Positions 42,172 to 51,559 of a stretch of DNA of 64,000 bases are shown here, in pieces. The DNA comes from DASZHJ01 sp963735465 (GTDB lineage Bacteria; Pseudomonadota; Alphaproteobacteria; ATCC43930; CGMCC-115725): the NCBI GenBank assembly GCA_963735465.1, contig CAVTLA010000001.1:2542001-2606000 (forward strand), read 5' to 3'. The notes under the pieces were generated by a model that was given only the letters and a program-made list of their open reading frames with translations, was not told the origin of the DNA and searched no databases. Numbering within the stretch: position 1 is the first letter of the stretch; the number at the start of each line of letters is the position of its first letter. The translations under genes were made by a program, and so were the position numbers.

Positions 42172-43019
42172 ATATCTCCGATTCCCGCCATCGCGCGGAC
42201 TTCCTCCGGCGTGCGGCCCGCTGCGCGCAGTGCCCGCAAGGTCTGAGCCTGGTCGCGCTTGGCGAGGCGGCGACCACCGGGATCGGCGAGCAGGGGATGA
42301 TGCCAGTAGCGCGGCGTCGGCAATCCCAGCAGCGCCTGCAGCAGGCGATGCACATGGGTGGCGGTGAAGAGATCCTCGCCGCGGGTCACCAGGGTCACCC
42401 CCTGCAGCGCATCGTCCACGGTCACCGCGAGGTGATAACTCGCCGGCGTCTCCTTGCGCGCCAGCACGACGTCGCCGTGGAGCCCGGGATCGGCGGCGAC
42501 GCGGCCGGCGACCGCGTCCTCCCAATGGAGCGGCCCTGCCCGCTCCACGGCCCGACCGGCATCCAGACGCAGCGCATAGACGTCGCCGGCCGCGATCCGC
42601 CGCTGTCGCTCCGTCGCCGTCAGGGCGCGGCAGATGCCGGGATAGAGCGGTCCGTCGCTGCCGTGAGGTGCCGCGCCGGCGCGGGCGATCTCCGCCTGAA
42701 TCTCGGCGCGGGTGCAGAAGCAGGGATAGAGCAGGCCCATCTTCTGTAGCCGCTCGAGAGCGGCGCGGTAGTCGTCGAAATGCTCGGACTGCCGCCGCAC
42801 CGGCTCTTCCCAGGCGAGGCCGAGCCAGGCGAGATCCTCCAGCAGCGCCGCCTCGAACTCGGAGCGGCAGCGGGTGCGGTCGATATCCTCGATGCGGAGC
42901 AGGAATCGGCCGCCGGCGGCGCGCGCCCGTTCCCCGGCGAAGAGCGCGGCATAGGCATGGCCGAGATGGAGATACCCGGTCGGGCTCGGCGCGAAACGCG
43001 TGACGATGGGAGTGCTCAC
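42168..43019 (-). CDS. gluQ: Glutamyl-Q tRNA(Asp) synthetase
   Basis: A 283-residue class I synthetase fragment lacking the anticodon-binding domain, as expected for GluQRS. The HIGH motif is HLGHA (in APSPTGYLHLGHAYAALFAG). The zinc site is YPCFCTR with YPGICR. The KMSKS-like site is KRDQAQ. It attaches glutamate to queuosine in tRNA-Asp. The start is read as GTG at 43019 (encoding VSTPIVTRFAPSPTG); a TTG at 43037 is less likely. It converges with Nudix, sharing CTAG. Confidence 0.92.
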   Translation of the reverse strand: MSTPIVTRFAPSPTGYLHLGHAYAALFAGERARAAGGRFLLRIEDIDRTRCRSEFEAALLEDLAWLGLAWEEPVRRQSEHFDDYRAALERLQKMGLLYPCFCTRAEIQAEIARAGAAPHGSDGPLYPGICRALTATERQRRIAAGDVYALRLDAGRAVERAGPLHWEDAVAGRVAADPGLHGDVVLARKETPASYHLAVTVDDALQGVTLVTRGEDLFTATHVHRLLQALLGLPTPRYWHHPLLADPGGRRLAKRDQAQTLRALRAAGRTPEEVRAMAGIGDI

Positions 43020-43120
43020 GGCGGGGCACCATAGCAAAGCCAGCCGGGACGTGACACGCGCGCCGCCCTCGTCTATCCCTCGGTGCCCATGTGAGACCGG
43101 GTACGGGAGAGCGAAGCCAC

Positions 43121-43783
43121 ATGCTGATCAGCCTCGAGGGACCGAGCCAGCCGCCGGTGTCCGGCGGCAAGCCCAAATCGCTGGTGGTGCTGCTGCATGG
43201 CCTGGGTGCCGACGGCAACGACCTCATCGGCCTCGCCCCCTATTGGGCGCCGCTCATTCCCGACGCGGAGTTCCTCTCGCCCCACGCGCCCTTCCCTTGC
43301 GACATGGCACCCTTTGGCCGCCAGTGGTTCAGCCTGCAGGATCGCAGCCCCGGCCCGATTCTCGCCGGCGTGCGCGCGGCGGCGCCGATCCTCGACGGAT
43401 TTCTGGACGACGCGCTCAAGGCCCGCGATCTCGACGACAGCCGCCTCGTGCTCGCGGGCTTTTCCCAGGGCACCATGATGTCGCTGCACGTGGGACTGCG
43501 CCGCCAGAAGCCGGTGGCTGGCATCCTGGGCTTCTCCGGCGCCCTCACCGGTGCCGAGGTTCTCAAGGACGAGATCCGCTCCAAGCCGCCGGTGCTGCTG
43601 CTGCACGGCACCGCCGACGAGATCGTGCCGTTCGCCGCCATGGGGATGGCGGAAACGAAGCTGGCGGAGCTCGGGGTTCCCGTGGAGACACTGGCGCGGC
43701 CGGGCCTTGGCCACAGCATCGACGAGGCCGGATTGACCCGGGGCGGCGAATTCCTGCGCCGCGTCCTGGCACCGCGTCCTTGA
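43121..43783 (+). CDS. Carboxylesterase/phospholipase, alpha/beta hydrolase
   Basis: A 220-residue alpha/beta hydrolase of the YpfH/carboxylesterase (Abhydrolase_2) type. It has LVVLLHGLGADGNDLIGLA (oxyanion site), then the nucleophile in LAGFSQGTMM (Ser in GFSQG). The acid is in LHGTADEIVP (Asp) and the His in GLGHSIDEAG. It hydrolyses carboxylic esters or lysophospholipids. The ATG at 43121 has GGGAGA upstream. It converges with the thioredoxin gene with three bases between. Confidence 0.9.
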   Translation: MLISLEGPSQPPVSGGKPKSLVVLLHGLGADGNDLIGLAPYWAPLIPDAEFLSPHAPFPCDMAPFGRQWFSLQDRSPGPILAGVRAAAPILDGFLDDALKARDLDDSRLVLAGFSQGTMMSLHVGLRRQKPVAGILGFSGALTGAEVLKDEIRSKPPVLLLHGTADEIVPFAAMGMAETKLAELGVPVETLARPGLGHSIDEAGLTRGGEFLRRVLAPRP

Positions 43784-43786
43784 TCC

Positions 43787-44359
43787 CTAGCGCTGGGCGC
43801 TCCAGCTTTCCGACGGCTTTGGCGACAGCAGGCGGTCGATGAGCCGGCGCGCCGCCGGGCCGTCCCAAGGTGCGGGCCCCACCAGCCGTCCGACCTCTCT
43901 GCCCTGGCGGTCGATCAGGATGGTGGTCGGGATCGCCTCGACGCCGAAGGCGTGGGCGACATCGCCCTTGGGATCCAGGAAGATCGGCAGCTTGCCGAGA
44001 TCATGGCTGTCGATGAAGGGCGCCACCGCCGACTCGCCCTTGCGGTCCTCAGAGATCGCCATCAGCGCCAGGGGCGTGCCCGCGCGCTCGGCGGCGAGGC
44101 GGTCCAGGGACGGCATTTCCGCGACGCAGGGCGCGCACCAGGTGGCCCAGAGGTTGATCAGGACCGGGCGGCCCTTGAGATCGGCGAGGCGCACGGGCTT
44201 GCCGTCGCGGGTCGTCACCGTGACGTCGGGCGCTGGCCGTGGCGGGGACTGCGGGCTAAACTGCGGCAATCCCGGCTCGGACGAGGCGCTCGTCGCGACA
44301 TCCGCAAGGCCCGGCAGGCAGAGGACCAGCAACGGTATGATCGCGCGTCCGATCTTCAT
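43787..44359 (-). CDS. tlpA: TlpA-like thiol:disulfide oxidoreductase
   Basis: A 190-residue protein with a signal peptide/anchor (about 1-25) and one thioredoxin-like domain. The active site is WATWCAPC (Cys75, Cys78), the TlpA pattern; VEAIPTTILIDRQG is the cis-Pro segment. It is expected on the periplasmic side, keeping thiols reduced for cytochrome biogenesis. It is divergent from argH, with 39 bases between starts, so the two share a regulatory region. The ATG at 44359 is used; an upstream ATG at 44374 is possible. Confidence 0.9.
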   Translation of the reverse strand: MKIGRAIIPLLVLCLPGLADVATSASSEPGLPQFSPQSPPRPAPDVTVTTRDGKPVRLADLKGRPVLINLWATWCAPCVAEMPSLDRLAAERAGTPLALMAISEDRKGESAVAPFIDSHDLGKLPIFLDPKGDVAHAFGVEAIPTTILIDRQGREVGRLVGPAPWDGPAARRLIDRLLSPKPSESWSAQR

Positions 44360-44398
44360 TCCCTCGAACTCCATTTCGGGACACCGGAGCCGGCACCC

Positions 44399-45811
44399 GT
44401 GACCAGGAAACGCGCCGCTGCCGCCACGGCCGCACGCAACGCCGGCTGGGGCGGCCGGTTCTCGAGCGGACCGGCCGCGATCATGCAGCGGATCAACGTC
44501 TCGATCGGCTTCGACAAGCGCCTTTACGCCCAGGACATCGCCGGGTCCCTCGCCCATGCGGCGATGCTGGTCCGGCAGAAGATCCTGACCCCGGAAGATG
44601 GGGCGGCCATCGCCCGGGGTCTAGAGAAAATCCGCGCCGAGATCGAGGCCGGGCGCTTCCAGTTCCGCGAGGAGCACGAGGACATCCATTTCAACGTCGA
44701 GGCGCGGCTCCTGGAGCTGATCGGCGCACCGGCGGGCCGGCTGCATACGGCGCGCTCGCGGAACGACCAGATCGCGACGGATTTCCGCCTCTGGGTGCGC
44801 GACGCCATCGACCGCGCCGACGCGGCGCTCGCCGATCTGCAGCAGGCGCTCCTGGACCGCGCCGAGGAGCACGCCGCCACCGTCATGCCCGGCTTCACCC
44901 ATCTCCAGGTGGCGCAGCCCGTGACCTTCGGCCACCACCTTCACGCTTATGTGGAGATGGCCGAGCGCGATCGCGGGCGTTTCGCCGATTGCCGCAAGCG
45001 GCTGAATGAGTCTCCGTTGGGATCGGCGGCGCTGGCGGGGACGTCGTTCCCCATCGACCGCAAGGCGACAGCGAAGGCACTGGGCTTCGACCGGCCGATG
45101 GCGAATTCCCTCGACGGCGTCTCCGACCGCGACTTCGCCATCGAGTTCCTGTCGGCGGCGGCGATCGCCGGCATGCACCTCTCGCGCCTCGCCGAGGAGA
45201 TCATCCTCTGGATGAGCGAGCCCTATCGCTTCATCCGGCTCTCAGACGCCTTCACCACCGGCAGCTCGATCATGCCGCAGAAGCGCAATCCTGATGCGGC
45301 GGAGCTGGCGCGCGGCAAGACCGGCCGCCTCAACGGCGCGCTGGTGAGCCTCCTCACCATGATGAAAGGCCTGCCGCTGGCCTACGGCAAGGACATGCAG
45401 GAGGACAAGGAGCCGGTGTTCGAAGCTGCCGATACGCTGGAGCTCTGCATTGCCGCGACCGCCGGCATGGTGCGCGACCTCTCCGTCGATCCCGCGGCGA
45501 TGCGGCGCGTGGCGGCGAGCGGGTTCAGCACCGCCACCGACCTCGCGGACTGGATCGTGCGCAAGCTCGACCTGCCCTTCCGCGAGGCGCACCACATCAC
45601 CGGCCGGCTGGTGAAGGTGGCGGAAGGCAAAGGCTGCGATCTCGCGGAACTGCCGCTCGCGGAGATGCAGCGTGTCGAGCCGCGCATCACCAAGGACGTG
45701 CTCTCCGTCCTCACCGTCGAGAAGTCGGTGGCGAGCCGCACCAGCCTCGGCGGCACCGCGCCGCAAAACGTCCGCCGCGCCATTGCCGCGGCACGCACCC
45801 GCTTGGGATGA
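44399..45811 (+). CDS. argH: Argininosuccinate lyase
   Basis: A 470-residue argininosuccinate lyase. It has the N-terminal WGGRF motif (about residues 17-21), the RSRNDQIATDFRLW block, VMPGFTHLQVAQPVTFGHH and the signature GSSIMPQKRNPD with the catalytic Ser loop. It makes arginine and fumarate in the last step of arginine synthesis. The start is GTG at 44399, needed to include WGGRF; the frame stays open back into tlpA on the other strand but that is not coding. Its TGA overlaps the lptM ATG. Confidence 0.97.
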   Translation: MTRKRAAAATAARNAGWGGRFSSGPAAIMQRINVSIGFDKRLYAQDIAGSLAHAAMLVRQKILTPEDGAAIARGLEKIRAEIEAGRFQFREEHEDIHFNVEARLLELIGAPAGRLHTARSRNDQIATDFRLWVRDAIDRADAALADLQQALLDRAEEHAATVMPGFTHLQVAQPVTFGHHLHAYVEMAERDRGRFADCRKRLNESPLGSAALAGTSFPIDRKATAKALGFDRPMANSLDGVSDRDFAIEFLSAAAIAGMHLSRLAEEIILWMSEPYRFIRLSDAFTTGSSIMPQKRNPDAAELARGKTGRLNGALVSLLTMMKGLPLAYGKDMQEDKEPVFEAADTLELCIAATAGMVRDLSVDPAAMRRVAASGFSTATDLADWIVRKLDLPFREAHHITGRLVKVAEGKGCDLAELPLAEMQRVEPRITKDVLSVLTVEKSVASRTSLGGTAPQNVRRAIAAARTRLG

Positions 45812-45960
45812 CCGCCATGCGAAAGCTGACTCTGGCCGCGCTGCTGATCCTGCTGCTGCTTCCCCTCGCGGGCTGCGGCAAGAAAGCCGCTCCGAGCCCG
45901 CCGCCCGGCGAGCCCGTGAATTATCCCAAGGTCTACCCGCACGAAGATCCGAACTCATGA
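45808..45960 (+). CDS. lptM: LPS translocon maturation chaperone LptM-like lipoprotein
   Basis: A 50-residue lipoprotein tucked between argH and lysA: MTAMRKLTLAALLILLLL then LPLAGCGKKAAP, lipobox LAGC and a Gly-Lys-Lys mature start, ending YPKVYPHEDPNS. This is the YifL/LptM pattern, and the argH-lptM-lysA order is usual in alphaproteobacteria. LptM helps LptD fold. It overlaps argH by four bases (ATGA) and lysA by four (ATGA), so all three are coupled. An ATG at 45817 is an alternative start. Confidence 0.8.
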   Translation: MTAMRKLTLAALLILLLLPLAGCGKKAAPSPPPGEPVNYPKVYPHEDPNS

Positions 45961-47255
45961 ACGACGCCACCGCGGCGACGTCGATGGGCCCGGGCTTCGT
46001 CTACCGGGCGGGAGAGCTGTGCGCCGAGGGGGTGCCGCTTGCACGCATCGCCGAGGCGGTGGGGACGCCGTTCTACTGCTACTCCGGCGCCGGCATCGCC
46101 GCCGCCTACCGCGGCTTCGCGGAGGCCTTCGCCGGCGCCAACGCGGTGATCCACTATGCGGTGAAGGCGAACTCCAACCTGGCGGTGATCCGGCTTCTCG
46201 CCAGGCTCGGCGCCGGCGCCGACGTGGTCTCCGAGGGCGAGTTGCGCAAGGCGCTCGCCGCCGGAGTGCCGCCCGAGCGCATCGTGTTCTCCGGCATCGG
46301 CAAGACCGCCGACGAGCTGGCCTTCGCCCTCGAGCGCGGCATCCACCAGATCAACGTCGAATCGATCCCCGAGCTGGAGCTGCTGAGCGCGGTGGCCCAG
46401 CGCGTCGGGCGGACGGCGACAGTGGCGCTCCGGGTCAATCCCGACGTCGACGCCAATACCCACGCCAAGATCTCCACCGGCAAGAAAGAGAACAAATTCG
46501 GCATCGACATCGCCCATGCCGCCGACGTCTATCGCCGGGCGGCGAGCCTCCCCGGCATCAAGCCCGTGGGTCTCGCCGTCCACATCGGCTCCCAGCTCAC
46601 CGACCTCGCGCCCTACGAAGCGGCGTTCCGACGCGTGGTGGATCTGGCGCTGGAGCTCCGAAGCCTGGGCCAGACCGTCGAGCGCCTCGATCTCGGCGGC
46701 GGCCTCGGCATCCGCTACCGCGCCGAGACGCCGCCGGCGGTGGCGGTGTACGCGGCGCTGACGAAGCGGATCACTCACAACCTCGGCTTCGCGCTCGCCT
46801 TCGAGCCGGGCCGCGCGTTGGTCGGCAACTCCGGCGTGCTGGTGGCGCGGGTGATCTACGTGAAGGCCGGCGCCACGCGGAAGTTCGTGATCCAGGACGC
46901 CGCCATGAACGACCTGATCCGCCCCGCGCTCTACGAGGCCTGGCACGAGATCGTGCCGGTGCGGGAGCCCGCTGCCGGCGCACGGCGGGAGCCGATGGAC
47001 GTGGTCGGACCGGTCTGCGAGACCGGCGATACCTTCGCGCTGGCGCGGCCACTACCACCGGTTTCGGCCGGTGACTTGCTCGCGATCTTGTCAGCAGGCG
47101 CCTATGGCGCCGTCATGAGTTCGAGCTACAATACTCGTGCGCTGGTGCCGGAAGTGCTTGTGAGCGGCGCGGATTTTGCCGTCATCCGACCCCGGCCAAG
47201 CTACGAGGAGATGCTCGGGCAGGAGCGAATTCCGCCTTGGCTTTCAGACCCGTAG
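45957..47255 (+). CDS. lysA: Diaminopimelate decarboxylase
   Basis: A 432-residue fold-III PLP decarboxylase. The PLP lysine is in AVKANSN (Lys70). The glycine loop is LGGGLGIRY, the substrate/cofactor segments are FEPGRALVGNSG, and the C-terminal Cys/Glu of the partner subunit are in PVCETGDTFA. It makes L-lysine from meso-diaminopimelate. Start ATG 45957 overlaps the lptM TGA. Confidence 0.97.
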   Translation: MNDATAATSMGPGFVYRAGELCAEGVPLARIAEAVGTPFYCYSGAGIAAAYRGFAEAFAGANAVIHYAVKANSNLAVIRLLARLGAGADVVSEGELRKALAAGVPPERIVFSGIGKTADELAFALERGIHQINVESIPELELLSAVAQRVGRTATVALRVNPDVDANTHAKISTGKKENKFGIDIAHAADVYRRAASLPGIKPVGLAVHIGSQLTDLAPYEAAFRRVVDLALELRSLGQTVERLDLGGGLGIRYRAETPPAVAVYAALTKRITHNLGFALAFEPGRALVGNSGVLVARVIYVKAGATRKFVIQDAAMNDLIRPALYEAWHEIVPVREPAAGARREPMDVVGPVCETGDTFALARPLPPVSAGDLLAILSAGAYGAVMSSSYNTRALVPEVLVSGADFAVIRPRPSYEEMLGQERIPPWLSDP

Positions 47256-47327
47256 CACTTTGCCTGCGGCGAAACCGATTGCTAACGGTTCGGCTGCACG
47301 CTTGAGGCGGTAGAGGAAGGGGCTCCG

Positions 47328-49799
47328 ATGCCCGAGACCATGCCGACGCGCGACGCCGCGCCAACGTCACCCAAAGGTCTCGTCGCGCGAGTCGAGCTGG
47401 CGCGCTGGGCGCTGCTGTGGGAGCGCTTCTGGCCGGAATGCGCGATCGCGCTGGCTGTCCTCGGGCTTTTCCTCGTCGCCGCTCTCTTCGATGTTCCCTC
47501 CCTGGTACCGGGCTGGCTGCACGCCGCCGGCCTCACCGTGCTGGCGGCGGTATTGGCGGTAGCGCTCTGGCAGGCGTTTCGCGCGCTCCGGGTTCCCGAC
47601 GCGACCGCGGCGCGGCGCCGCATCGAGGCGGCGAGCGGCCTCGCCCATCGCCCGCTGGCGGCAATCACCGACCGTCTGGTGGGTGGCGCCGACGATCCCG
47701 TGTCGGCGGCGCTCTGGGACGCCCATCGCCGGCGCATGGTGGAGCAGGCTCGGCGCTTGCGCATCGGCGTGCCGCTCGCGAATTTCGTGCGGCGCGATCC
47801 CTTCGGCCTGCGCGTGCTCCTGGCGATCGCCCTGGTGCTGGCTTTCATCGATGCGGGCGGTGACAGCGGCGATCGCCTCTGGCGCGCCCTCCAGCCCGAT
47901 CTCCGCTTCTCGCCCTCGGCGGCCCAGGCGGCGAGCCTCGACATCTGGGTGACACCGCCGGACTACACCGGCCTGCCGCCCCTCTTCCTGCAGCGCGGCA
48001 CCACCGCCGGCCCGGTCGCCGTTCCCGCCGGCAGCACCGTGCTGGCGCAGGTGCAGGGCGGCCGCGACACGCCGCGGATCGAGGTGGACGGCAAGGCCAC
48101 CGATTTCGCCCGGGTCGACGCGAAGAACTTCAAGGGCGGCATCACCCTCACCGCCGGCGAGCATCTCAGCGTCGTGCAGGGCGGCCACACCCTCGGCACC
48201 TGGCCGATCACCGTCGTTCCGGATCTGCCGCCCAGCATCGCCTTCGTTGGCACGTCCCAGAAGACGCAGCACAACGCGCTCAGGATCGAATATCACGCCA
48301 CCGACGACTACGGCATCGAGACCGCCAAGGTGGTGATGCATCGCGTCGATGGCCCCGCCGACGAGCTGATGGAGCTCGACCTGCCGCTGCCGGGCGTGCA
48401 CCTGAAGGACGCGCACAACACCGGCTTCTTCGATCTGACTCCGCACCCCTGGGCCGGGCTTCCCGTGGAGATCCACCTCGAGGCCGCCGATGCGCCCGGT
48501 CAGATCGGCAAGAGCGAGACCCAGACGGTGACGCTGCCGGAGCGCCAGTTCCGCAATCCCTTCGCGCGCGCGCTCATCGATCAGCGCCGTGAGCTCACGG
48601 TGCATCCGTCGGATCGCGACGTCGTCGCCGAGACCCTGACCGACCTGGCCTCGCGCCCGGCGTTCTACGACGACGACAAGGTGGTGTTCCTGGGGCTGCG
48701 GATCAGCTCGGTCCGCCTCAACCGCGAGGACCCGAAGACCGCGATCCCCTCGGTGCAGGCCCTGCTGTGGGATCTGGCGCTGCGTCTCGAAGACGGCCAC
48801 GAGGCGCTCGCCCAGCGCGACCTGCGCGATCTCATGCAGGCGCTGCAGGATGCCATCGCCCACAACGCGCCGGATGCCGAGATCGAGCGGCTGACCCAGG
48901 AGCTGAAGCAGGCGATCGACCGCTACCTGAAAGCGCTCGCCGAGAACATGCAAAAGCAGAATCCCGACGGCAAGGACAAGCAGCCGATCGATCCCTCGAA
49001 GCTCATGACGGATCGCGATCTGCAGAAGATGCTGGACCGCGCCCGGGACCTCGCGAAGACAGGCGCCAAGGATGCGGCGCGGGATCTGCTGTCGCAGCTC
49101 CAGAACATGCTGGAGAACCTGCGCCTCGCCCAGCCGCGCCAGGGCCAGGGACAGGGCAACGAGGCGATGCGCAATCTGCAGCAGCTGCAGAACCGCCAGC
49201 AGCAGCTCCTCGACAAGACATTCCGGCAGTCGCGCCAGGGCCAGCGCGGCCAGGGTCAGCAGCGCCCGGGCCAGCAGGGTCAAGGACAAGGCCAGGGACA
49301 AGGGCAAGGCGATTCCGGCGAGCAGGATGCGCTGCGGCGCATGCTCGGCGAGGTGATGCGCCAGCTCGGCGACCAGGGCGACGTGCCGCAGTCCCTCGGC
49401 CGCGCCGACCGGGCGATGCGGGATTCCTCCGAGGCGCTCGGCCGCGGCGCGCCCGGCGATGCCGTGGGGCCCGAAACCGAGGCCCTCGACGCGCTCCAGC
49501 AGGCGGCCAAGGACATGATGGATCAGATGACCGGCGCCTTCGGCGGGCCCGGCGGCTTCAGCGACCTGCCTGACGGCGCGATGCCCAACGCCGATCGCGA
49601 CCCGCTCGGCCGCCCCACCGGCGACAGCGCCGAGGGCACCTATACGGACGGCCGCCTGCGCATGGGCCGCACCGACGTCGACAATTTCGGCATCGAGCGC
49701 GCGAAGGAGATCCTGGACGAGCTGCGCCGGCGTGCCGGCGACACCGCGCGGCCGGAGATCGAGCGCGACTACATCGATCGCCTGCTGCGGCGGTTCTAG
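47328..49799 (+). CDS. TIGR02302/DUF4175 family membrane protein
   Basis: An 823-residue protein of the alphaproteobacterial TIGR02302 family. It has membrane helices near the N-terminus (about 37-55, 65-85 and 164-183), a large presumably periplasmic beta-rich region (about 200-410), and a helical C-terminal part. A Gln/Gly-rich stretch lies at about residues 600-665, including GQGQGQGQGQGD. The family is conserved next to lysA but no biochemical function is known. It may be part of the envelope or division block that continues with ftsEX. Confidence 0.9.
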   Translation: MPETMPTRDAAPTSPKGLVARVELARWALLWERFWPECAIALAVLGLFLVAALFDVPSLVPGWLHAAGLTVLAAVLAVALWQAFRALRVPDATAARRRIEAASGLAHRPLAAITDRLVGGADDPVSAALWDAHRRRMVEQARRLRIGVPLANFVRRDPFGLRVLLAIALVLAFIDAGGDSGDRLWRALQPDLRFSPSAAQAASLDIWVTPPDYTGLPPLFLQRGTTAGPVAVPAGSTVLAQVQGGRDTPRIEVDGKATDFARVDAKNFKGGITLTAGEHLSVVQGGHTLGTWPITVVPDLPPSIAFVGTSQKTQHNALRIEYHATDDYGIETAKVVMHRVDGPADELMELDLPLPGVHLKDAHNTGFFDLTPHPWAGLPVEIHLEAADAPGQIGKSETQTVTLPERQFRNPFARALIDQRRELTVHPSDRDVVAETLTDLASRPAFYDDDKVVFLGLRISSVRLNREDPKTAIPSVQALLWDLALRLEDGHEALAQRDLRDLMQALQDAIAHNAPDAEIERLTQELKQAIDRYLKALAENMQKQNPDGKDKQPIDPSKLMTDRDLQKMLDRARDLAKTGAKDAARDLLSQLQNMLENLRLAQPRQGQGQGNEAMRNLQQLQNRQQQLLDKTFRQSRQGQRGQGQQRPGQQGQGQGQGQGQGDSGEQDALRRMLGEVMRQLGDQGDVPQSLGRADRAMRDSSEALGRGAPGDAVGPETEALDALQQAAKDMMDQMTGAFGGPGGFSDLPDGAMPNADRDPLGRPTGDSAEGTYTDGRLRMGRTDVDNFGIERAKEILDELRRRAGDTARPEIERDYIDRLLRRF

Positions 49800-49822
49800 G
49801 CCGCAGCCGCCGAACAGCGGCG

Positions 49823-50152
49823 CTATTTCTGGCCCTTGGTCCGGACGAGATAGTCGACGATCGCGGCCACGTCTTCCTCGGCTATCGGAGCCTTGTAGAC
49901 GTTGATCATCTTGCTGACCTCCGCCTGCCATGCGGACGCCGGCAATGCCGGTTGATTGAGGACCATTCCGGCGGAGTGACACGCCAAGCAATTGTTGTTG
50001 ATGGCATCCGATCCAGTGCCGGAAAACTGCCTGCCCCTATCCGGCAAATCCACGTTCATCGATTTCAGCGAGAGAGGCGGAGCGGCCAGGCCGGGCATCG
50101 GCGAGAGAACGGTGGCCATCAGGAGCGCGAGGGGCAGGAGCTTCGGGATCAT
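49823..50152 (-). CDS. sorB: Monohaem c-type cytochrome, probable sulfite dehydrogenase subunit SorB
   Basis: A 109-residue periplasmic cytochrome c: signal peptide (about 1-23), then a haem-binding CLACH (about residues 55-59, in NNNCLACHSAG). A conserved Met (KMINVYKAP) is a candidate sixth ligand. It follows the molybdenum sulfite dehydrogenase gene by 13 bases, the SorA-SorB order, and would take electrons from it. The ATG at 50152 has a perfect AGGAGG upstream. Confidence 0.82.
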   Translation of the reverse strand: MIPKLLPLALLMATVLSPMPGLAAPPLSLKSMNVDLPDRGRQFSGTGSDAINNNCLACHSAGMVLNQPALPASAWQAEVSKMINVYKAPIAEEDVAAIVDYLVRTKGQK

Positions 50153-50165
50153 CGGCTGATCCTCC

Positions 50166-51398
50166 TCAGGCGGCGATGACGGGTGTCGCTTCCACGACAT
50201 TGCGCATGAACCCGGAAGGGTTCCAATTGGACCGGTCGGGCTGTGCCAAGCCGTCGCTGTTGGTGGCGCGGACCATCAGGGTGAAGCTGCCGGCGGCGGG
50301 CAGCGTGAAACGGCATTCCCATTGGCGGAAGCTGTACTTGCCGGGGTCGACGCCGAGCTGCGCCGGCTGCCAAGTCTTGCCGCCATCACTGGTCAAGTCC
50401 ACGCGTGCAACTCCGCTGTCGCCGCCGAAAGCGATCCCCCGAGCCAGGGTAGGCGCGCCGGCATGCACGGTCGCGCCGGACTTGATGTTGGTGATAAAAG
50501 AGCGCGGCACCATCTTGTTGATCGGCACCACCTTGAAGCCGGTCTCGCCTGGCTTGACGTCGGCGTGCGGCGTGTCCGGGATGGTGTAGGCCGTCTTGGT
50601 CCAGAAATTGTCGTCGGGCTGATCGAGCACTTCGATGTCGCTCAGCATCTTGACCCAATAGGTCGCGTACCAGCCCGGCACCACCACCCGCAGCGGAAAG
50701 CCGTTCAACAGCGGCAGCTGCTGGCCATTCATTGCATAGGCGATCATCACCTCGCCGTCCCGGGCATGATCGATACTCAGGGATTTCATGAAGTGCGGCG
50801 CCTCGGCCACCACCGGCTCGTCCATGCCCTTGAGGCGCACCTGTACCGCGCCCGCCTTGACGCCCGCCCGATCCAGCACGTCCCTGAGACGGACACCGGT
50901 CCAGTGGGCATTGCCCATGGCCCCATTCGCCCATTCGCCGCCGGGAACGCGGGGCTCGAAGAAGCCGCGCGAATTGCCGGAGCATTGGTTGACGGCCGCC
51001 ATCTCCACGCTAGGCAGAGACAGAATGTCGTTGAGCGACAGGGACAAAGGCGTATTGACGTGACCGCGCACAGCGAGGCGGAAGCTGTCGACGTTGACCT
51101 CGGTGGGAATGACCGCCCAGTGCCAGCGCACATAGAACCGGTCGTTTGGCGTGAAAACCCCCGTATCGAAGACTTCGAACGGGGTCTCCAGCAGCGGTGG
51201 CCGCGACCGCTGCAGGATCATCGCTGCCTTCTCCGGGAAGTCGGTGGCGATCGGCCGCGAGGCTGGGCCGCCTGGCAGCGGCAGGTCGATCATGGTCTCG
51301 GCCCAGGCTGGCGTGGCCGCCATCGCCAAACCGGCCGAGCCGAGCTGGGCCAGGATGAGCCTGCGGGTGAGCGAGTGATGAACGATGCTGGTGCTCAT
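50166..51398 (-). CDS. sorA: Sulfite dehydrogenase (molybdopterin), SorA-like
   Basis: A 410-residue sulfite oxidase family enzyme with a twin-arginine-type leader (TRRLILAQLG, then Ala-rich to AWA). The molybdenum Cys is in VNQCSGNSRGFF (about Cys139), the SorA-type motif. NAHWTGVRLRDVL and GFPLRVVVPGWYATYWVKML are the core cofactor-domain blocks, and a C-terminal Ig-like dimerisation domain follows (about 290-410). It oxidises sulfite to sulfate in the periplasm. The ATG at 51398 fits the GAGAGG ribosome site better than 51404. Other molybdopterin enzymes of the family are possible. Confidence 0.88.
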   Translation of the reverse strand: MSTSIVHHSLTRRLILAQLGSAGLAMAATPAWAETMIDLPLPGGPASRPIATDFPEKAAMILQRSRPPLLETPFEVFDTGVFTPNDRFYVRWHWAVIPTEVNVDSFRLAVRGHVNTPLSLSLNDILSLPSVEMAAVNQCSGNSRGFFEPRVPGGEWANGAMGNAHWTGVRLRDVLDRAGVKAGAVQVRLKGMDEPVVAEAPHFMKSLSIDHARDGEVMIAYAMNGQQLPLLNGFPLRVVVPGWYATYWVKMLSDIEVLDQPDDNFWTKTAYTIPDTPHADVKPGETGFKVVPINKMVPRSFITNIKSGATVHAGAPTLARGIAFGGDSGVARVDLTSDGGKTWQPAQLGVDPGKYSFRQWECRFTLPAAGSFTLMVRATNSDGLAQPDRSNWNPSGFMRNVVEATPVIAA

Positions 51399-51559
51399 TT
51401 TCATCCTCTCCGGGCTTGCATTGATCAGCTTCGGCGCCGCAGTCGCTTCGACGTCGCGACCGAGGCGATGAAATAACCGCGTTCCTTGGCCTTGCTCCAG
51501 AGCGGCAATTGCCGCGCTTAATCCTTATTGCGCACAATTGATCGCCCGGACAGCACCCA

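Noticed and set aside
43952..44398. N-terminal extension of argH across tlpA
   Set aside because: The extra 149 codons are antisense to the thioredoxin gene and have no lyase character.
47367..49991. 874-codon open frame antisense to the TIGR02302 gene
   Set aside because: High-GC DNA often leaves the antisense frame open. The predicted protein is rich in Arg, Gly and His with no family pattern, while the sense frame is a well-known family.
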